The position numbers and the translations under genes were made by a program. This document shows, piece after piece, positions 61,120-64,000 of a DNA stretch of 64,000 bases. The notes beneath the pieces are model-generated. The model made no database searches. It worked only from the letters and a program-made list of their open reading frames with translations, and was not told where the DNA came from. Numbering within the stretch: the stretch's first letter is position 1; the number at the start of each line of letters is the position of its first letter. Source of the DNA: Lepidostoma basale (taxonomy: Eukaryota; Arthropoda; Insecta; Trichoptera; Lepidostomatidae); assembly GCA_022606425.2 (NCBI GenBank), contig JAHDVF020001359.1:372001-436000 (forward strand), written 5' to 3'.

Positions 61120-61560
61120 CTACCCAATGTTAGCTAGAAACAGTGAACTAAGCACCGACAAAAAAACTCCTGATATACAAAACGGTCATAAGGCCGATCT
61201 TCACTTATGCAGCCCCAATCTGGGGCTATGCAGCTTCGAGTCACATACGAAAACTCCAAATCCTGCAAAATAAGGCTATCCGTTTATCGCTCGGTGCGCC
61301 TTCATGGACCAGGATCACACAACTGCACCTAGAATCGGGAATCCCGATGATAGATGAATTCATTCTGAAACTTGCCGAACGTTAAAAAGGACTCCATTCA
61401 CATCCTAACCCCACAATAAAAGACCTCTCAATTTACGACCTAAACACCTCCAGCCGCCACAAGCGCCCAAAATTGATCCTCCTTCAGAGGAGCACTCCGG
61501 GCCACACAAATCATGCCCCCGCATAAACTAACAACCCACCAAATCACCTTCCAACAATGT
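61120..61560 (+). mobile_element. Jockey-type LINE remnant
   Basis: Shifting plus-strand frames read RNSELSTDKKTLIYKTVIRP, FTYAAPIWGYAASSHIRKLQ, LQNKAIRLSLGAPSWTRITQ and ESGIPMIDEFILKLAE, the conserved region after the RT of Jockey-clade LINEs. Truncated and frameshifted. Confidence 0.8.
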
Positions 61561-62235
61561 TCTCATCAGACGTAAGAGGAATAGCCACATGAGTCCAAGT
61601 CCAAGTCCAAGTGAAGATAATCAAAGGTAGGTACGTGGTTTTTTATACGTGTGATTTCCGCTTACAAACAACTAATTGAAAAGTATAAGTTGTTTTGGAA
61701 TATGATGCGCGGATCTAGGTCAGTGTTGTATAAATAATTTAACACTGCTATTTAAAAAAAATGTAGATTCAAGATTCACGGCACATCTCTCTACCGTCAT
61801 AAAATGGGGCTTACATCTCAGATAAGAATATCGAGTGGCGATGTATCATAATTAGACCTGCCAGGACTGATTCCCGAAGATACTGAACATTTCATAAACC
61901 AGCGAACCGTTGTTGAGTGTTACCAACATTTATTTTGTTTTATAGTCCGATTGTTCCGAAAGAAGAGTCATTTTAAACGGTGTCGGAAAAGTCGGCAAAT
62001 GTTGATAAGAGTTTGCTCGCCTGGCCTAATCTCACACAAACGTGCAGAGAGCAGTGTATAGAAAGACACACGAACAAGCGATACGAGGTAAGAGGATTAC
62101 CGCTCCGTGTACAGCGATTTCTAAACTGTTTCATTTACCAAAAACTAAAAAGTTTGTAAAAATAATCATAAAAAAGTATTTTCAACGGAAAGAAGATTAC
62201 ATAATATAACTATTATCAGTCCCAAGAATACCATT

Positions 62236-62520
62236 ATATAAACTAACTAACTAACTAACCATCACGCCGTCATCCCGAAGGGATAGGCAGAAAGACGGAC
62301 TGCCACACTTTTCTTTTCTGAAATATTTCTCTGGCTTCCTCAACAATCATACATCGTGTCATGCATGCGCGTCGATTTCTCTTACTCCTCAAGTGGCCGA
62401 CATTCAATATTTGATTTATTTGATCGTTCCGCGTTTTCCTTGGTCTTCCTCTATTTCTAGTTCCATTTACATAAGATACTTTTTTTCCATTCTTTCTTCA
62501 TTCATTCTTTCCATGTAGGT
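62236..62520 (-). mobile_element. 3' end of the RTE-type LINE
   Basis: aactaactaactaaccatca at 62240 is the inverted TTAG tail. The minus strand then reads the C-terminal region ([24 protein letters not shown]) with mutations. Confidence 0.8.
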
Positions 62521-62844
62521 ACCATTATATTATATAATTAAATACAGTAGAAATGTCATTTGAAGCTAAAATCAGTCAGTGAGCGCTTTCGGTTGCGTTC
62601 ATCGGTCAAATTAAGTAAGTACTAATTGTGCTAACCACGACAAAACCATTTGAGAACCTCTGCTTCACACAGCAGTTGCTATACACGAGTAAAGTATAGT
62701 TTATTCTCCCAGGAAATGGTAAATTTGCTTGAATTACATCCAAGGACTCGAGGACCTAGAACGAAGTATAGTTATTGCGAGCTTGAGTTTCAAATTACCG
62801 TATGATTCTAAAGCGACACCCAAACTTGAGACTGTTCTTAAGTT

Positions 62845-63804
62845 CAAATCAAATCAAATCAAATCATTTTATTTCATCAACAGACATTACAAAATTTATT
62901 TTTAAGGCATCTATTGAGAACAGGTAAAATAATATATTATATACGAGTATAGTATACTACCAGAAACGCATAAGAGATGGTTCAACATTAGGAAGACAGG
63001 ATACTCTCCAGAATTAAGAGTATTTGCCTTCTGAACGTACTTTCACTAACATGAAAGACGTCGATCTCCGAGGAGACCGCGTTCAGCAGACTAATTGCTC
63101 TTCCCACCGGTGTCACCAGAGGCAGATTGGTTCTGGCGGCCGGTAGGTAAAACAATCTGTGCTGTCGCTGTCGGAGATATCTATCGGGGACAAAAAGCCG
63201 AACACCCTCCAGTACGGCCGAGTTCTCGAAGTATTCCCTAATTAATCTAAAGAAATGGGTAATTAGATGTCCATCTCTTCGAAGCTGTAGAGAATTGGTT
63301 CCGAGCATTCCCAAAAGAAATGCCGTGGGATAGAGCCAAGGATAGCTACCATACTCCCTCATGTAGAGATACCTCAGAAATTTTTTCTGAACCCTCTCCA
63401 GCATAATGGAATATCTCGCCTCGTGAGGACTCCATATCACAGAACCACCTTCGAGTCTGCTCCGAACCAATGCGTTGTATAGGACTCTGAGCACATTGGG
63501 ATCCCTGAAAACTGCCGGTCCGGACGATGAAGCCCAACATCTTCAGTGCAGTGCCACAAATCCTCTCAACATGTGCACGAAAAGTCAGCCTACTCTCATA
63601 GATGATCCCGAGATCTCTCATCGAAGATACATGTGCGAGTTGCTGGTTGTTCATTGTGTATCTATAATACACAGTTTTCAATGCTCTAGTAAAAGATAGC
63701 ATAACGCATTTAGAGACATTGAATTGCATTTGATTACTGTGACTCCAGTTGACAATATTATTGATGTCCGACTGGAGGCGAAGACAGTCTTCAGGATTTT
63801 TAAT
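62845..63804 (-). mobile_element. Jockey/CR1-type LINE, 5'-truncated, with target duplication
   Basis: Minus strand from 63795: DCLRLQSDINNIVNWSHSNQ, MQFNVSKCVMLSFTRALKTV and SMRDLGIIYESRLTFRAHVE, the end of the RT domain; after one frameshift, frame 63494-62988 gives the post-RT region (NALVRSRLEGGSVIWSPHEA, then RVQKKFLRYLYM) to a stop at 62988. The 3' tail is a TTTGA/TTGAT tandem near 62845-62870. A 7-bp repeat TTAAGTT lies at 62838-62844 and 63805-63811 and may be the target duplication. Confidence 0.88.
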
Positions 63805-64000
63805 TTAAGTTAAAAAACGAAGAGGTACTTCAGATAAACGTCAAAATATTTACGCGATGTAAGAACTGATAAAATTTAACTAGGTAATCAGCATTCTATT
63901 GTACAAAGGGTTTCAGTCGAGTGTCTTTGGTGCTAATTTTGAATTAAAATATGAAAAGTAATATTTTTATCCTCTTCTCATATTTAGTCCTGTCACCTCC

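Larger units (their letters stand above)
58182..64000. other. Upstream intron/flank of FLVCR, rich in repeats
   Basis: No further FLVCR exon is recognised. Contents: family C repeats, a perfect palindrome, split RTE-type LINE fragments (60160-61085), Jockey-type LINE pieces (61120-61560, 62845-63804) and a minus-strand LINE end (62236-62520). The stretches 58889-60160 and 61560-62235 hold nothing I can name. Confidence 0.5.

Noticed and set aside
1..64000. CRISPR arrays, bacterial operons, rRNA genes or an endogenous retrovirus
   Set aside because: No regularly spaced repeats, no rRNA-like conserved blocks and no LTR, gag, protease or envelope signatures were seen; all retroelements found are non-LTR type.

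Overview
The window looks like AT-rich arthropod nuclear DNA, most likely from an insect and plausibly a lepidopteran. The reasons are multi-exon genes with short GT-AG introns, several mariner elements, RTE-type and Jockey-type LINEs, a tRNA-derived SINE and many small fold-back repeats. No species is claimed.

Six protein genes can be rebuilt exon by exon, with every splice phase closing. (1) NAA35, auxiliary subunit of the NatC N-terminal acetyltransferase, + strand, last nine coding exons 3267-10978; the 5' end lies off the window. (2) An unrecognised 165-residue acidic protein, - strand, 15577-12474. (3, 4) Two tandem SLC5-family Na+/solute symporters (sodium-coupled monocarboxylate transporter type), - strand, 31716-19203 (599 aa) and 43049-37618 (597 aa), with nearly identical exon lengths. 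(5) EXOSC7, a ring subunit of the RNA exosome, + strand, 45283-49855 (303 aa, complete). (6) The C-terminal part of an FLVCR-type MFS transporter, - strand, 58181-54297; its 5' exons lie beyond the window. These are unrelated housekeeping and transport genes; only the SLC5 pair is a functional cluster.

The rest is mobile DNA in introns and intergenic gaps: an internally deleted Kolobok/Mutator-like transposon with TTAA ends (1323-2939), a nearly intact RTE-type LINE with a 12-bp target duplication inside NAA35 (4608-7089), four mariner copies with TA-flanked inverted repeats, TTAA-flanked MITEs, a tRNA SINE, a short SINE-like element carrying the LINE tail, and two Jockey-type LINE remnants.

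The most unusual signal is a structural motif shared by at least eight sequence-unrelated families of short, often palindromic repeats: a CTGANGA box, a small hairpin, then GAAAC running into a self-complementary word such as ACATGT, ACGT, ACAGCTGT, ACCGGT or ACAAATTTGT, usually followed by C. This is the layout of a hammerhead-ribozyme core with a minimal stem III, known from Penelope-like retroelements and retrozymes, but with one constant extra A/T before stem II. Other points are a 122-bp perfect palindrome, two GC-AG introns and an intron difference between the SLC5 paralogues, and an over-represented octamer TACGAGTA.
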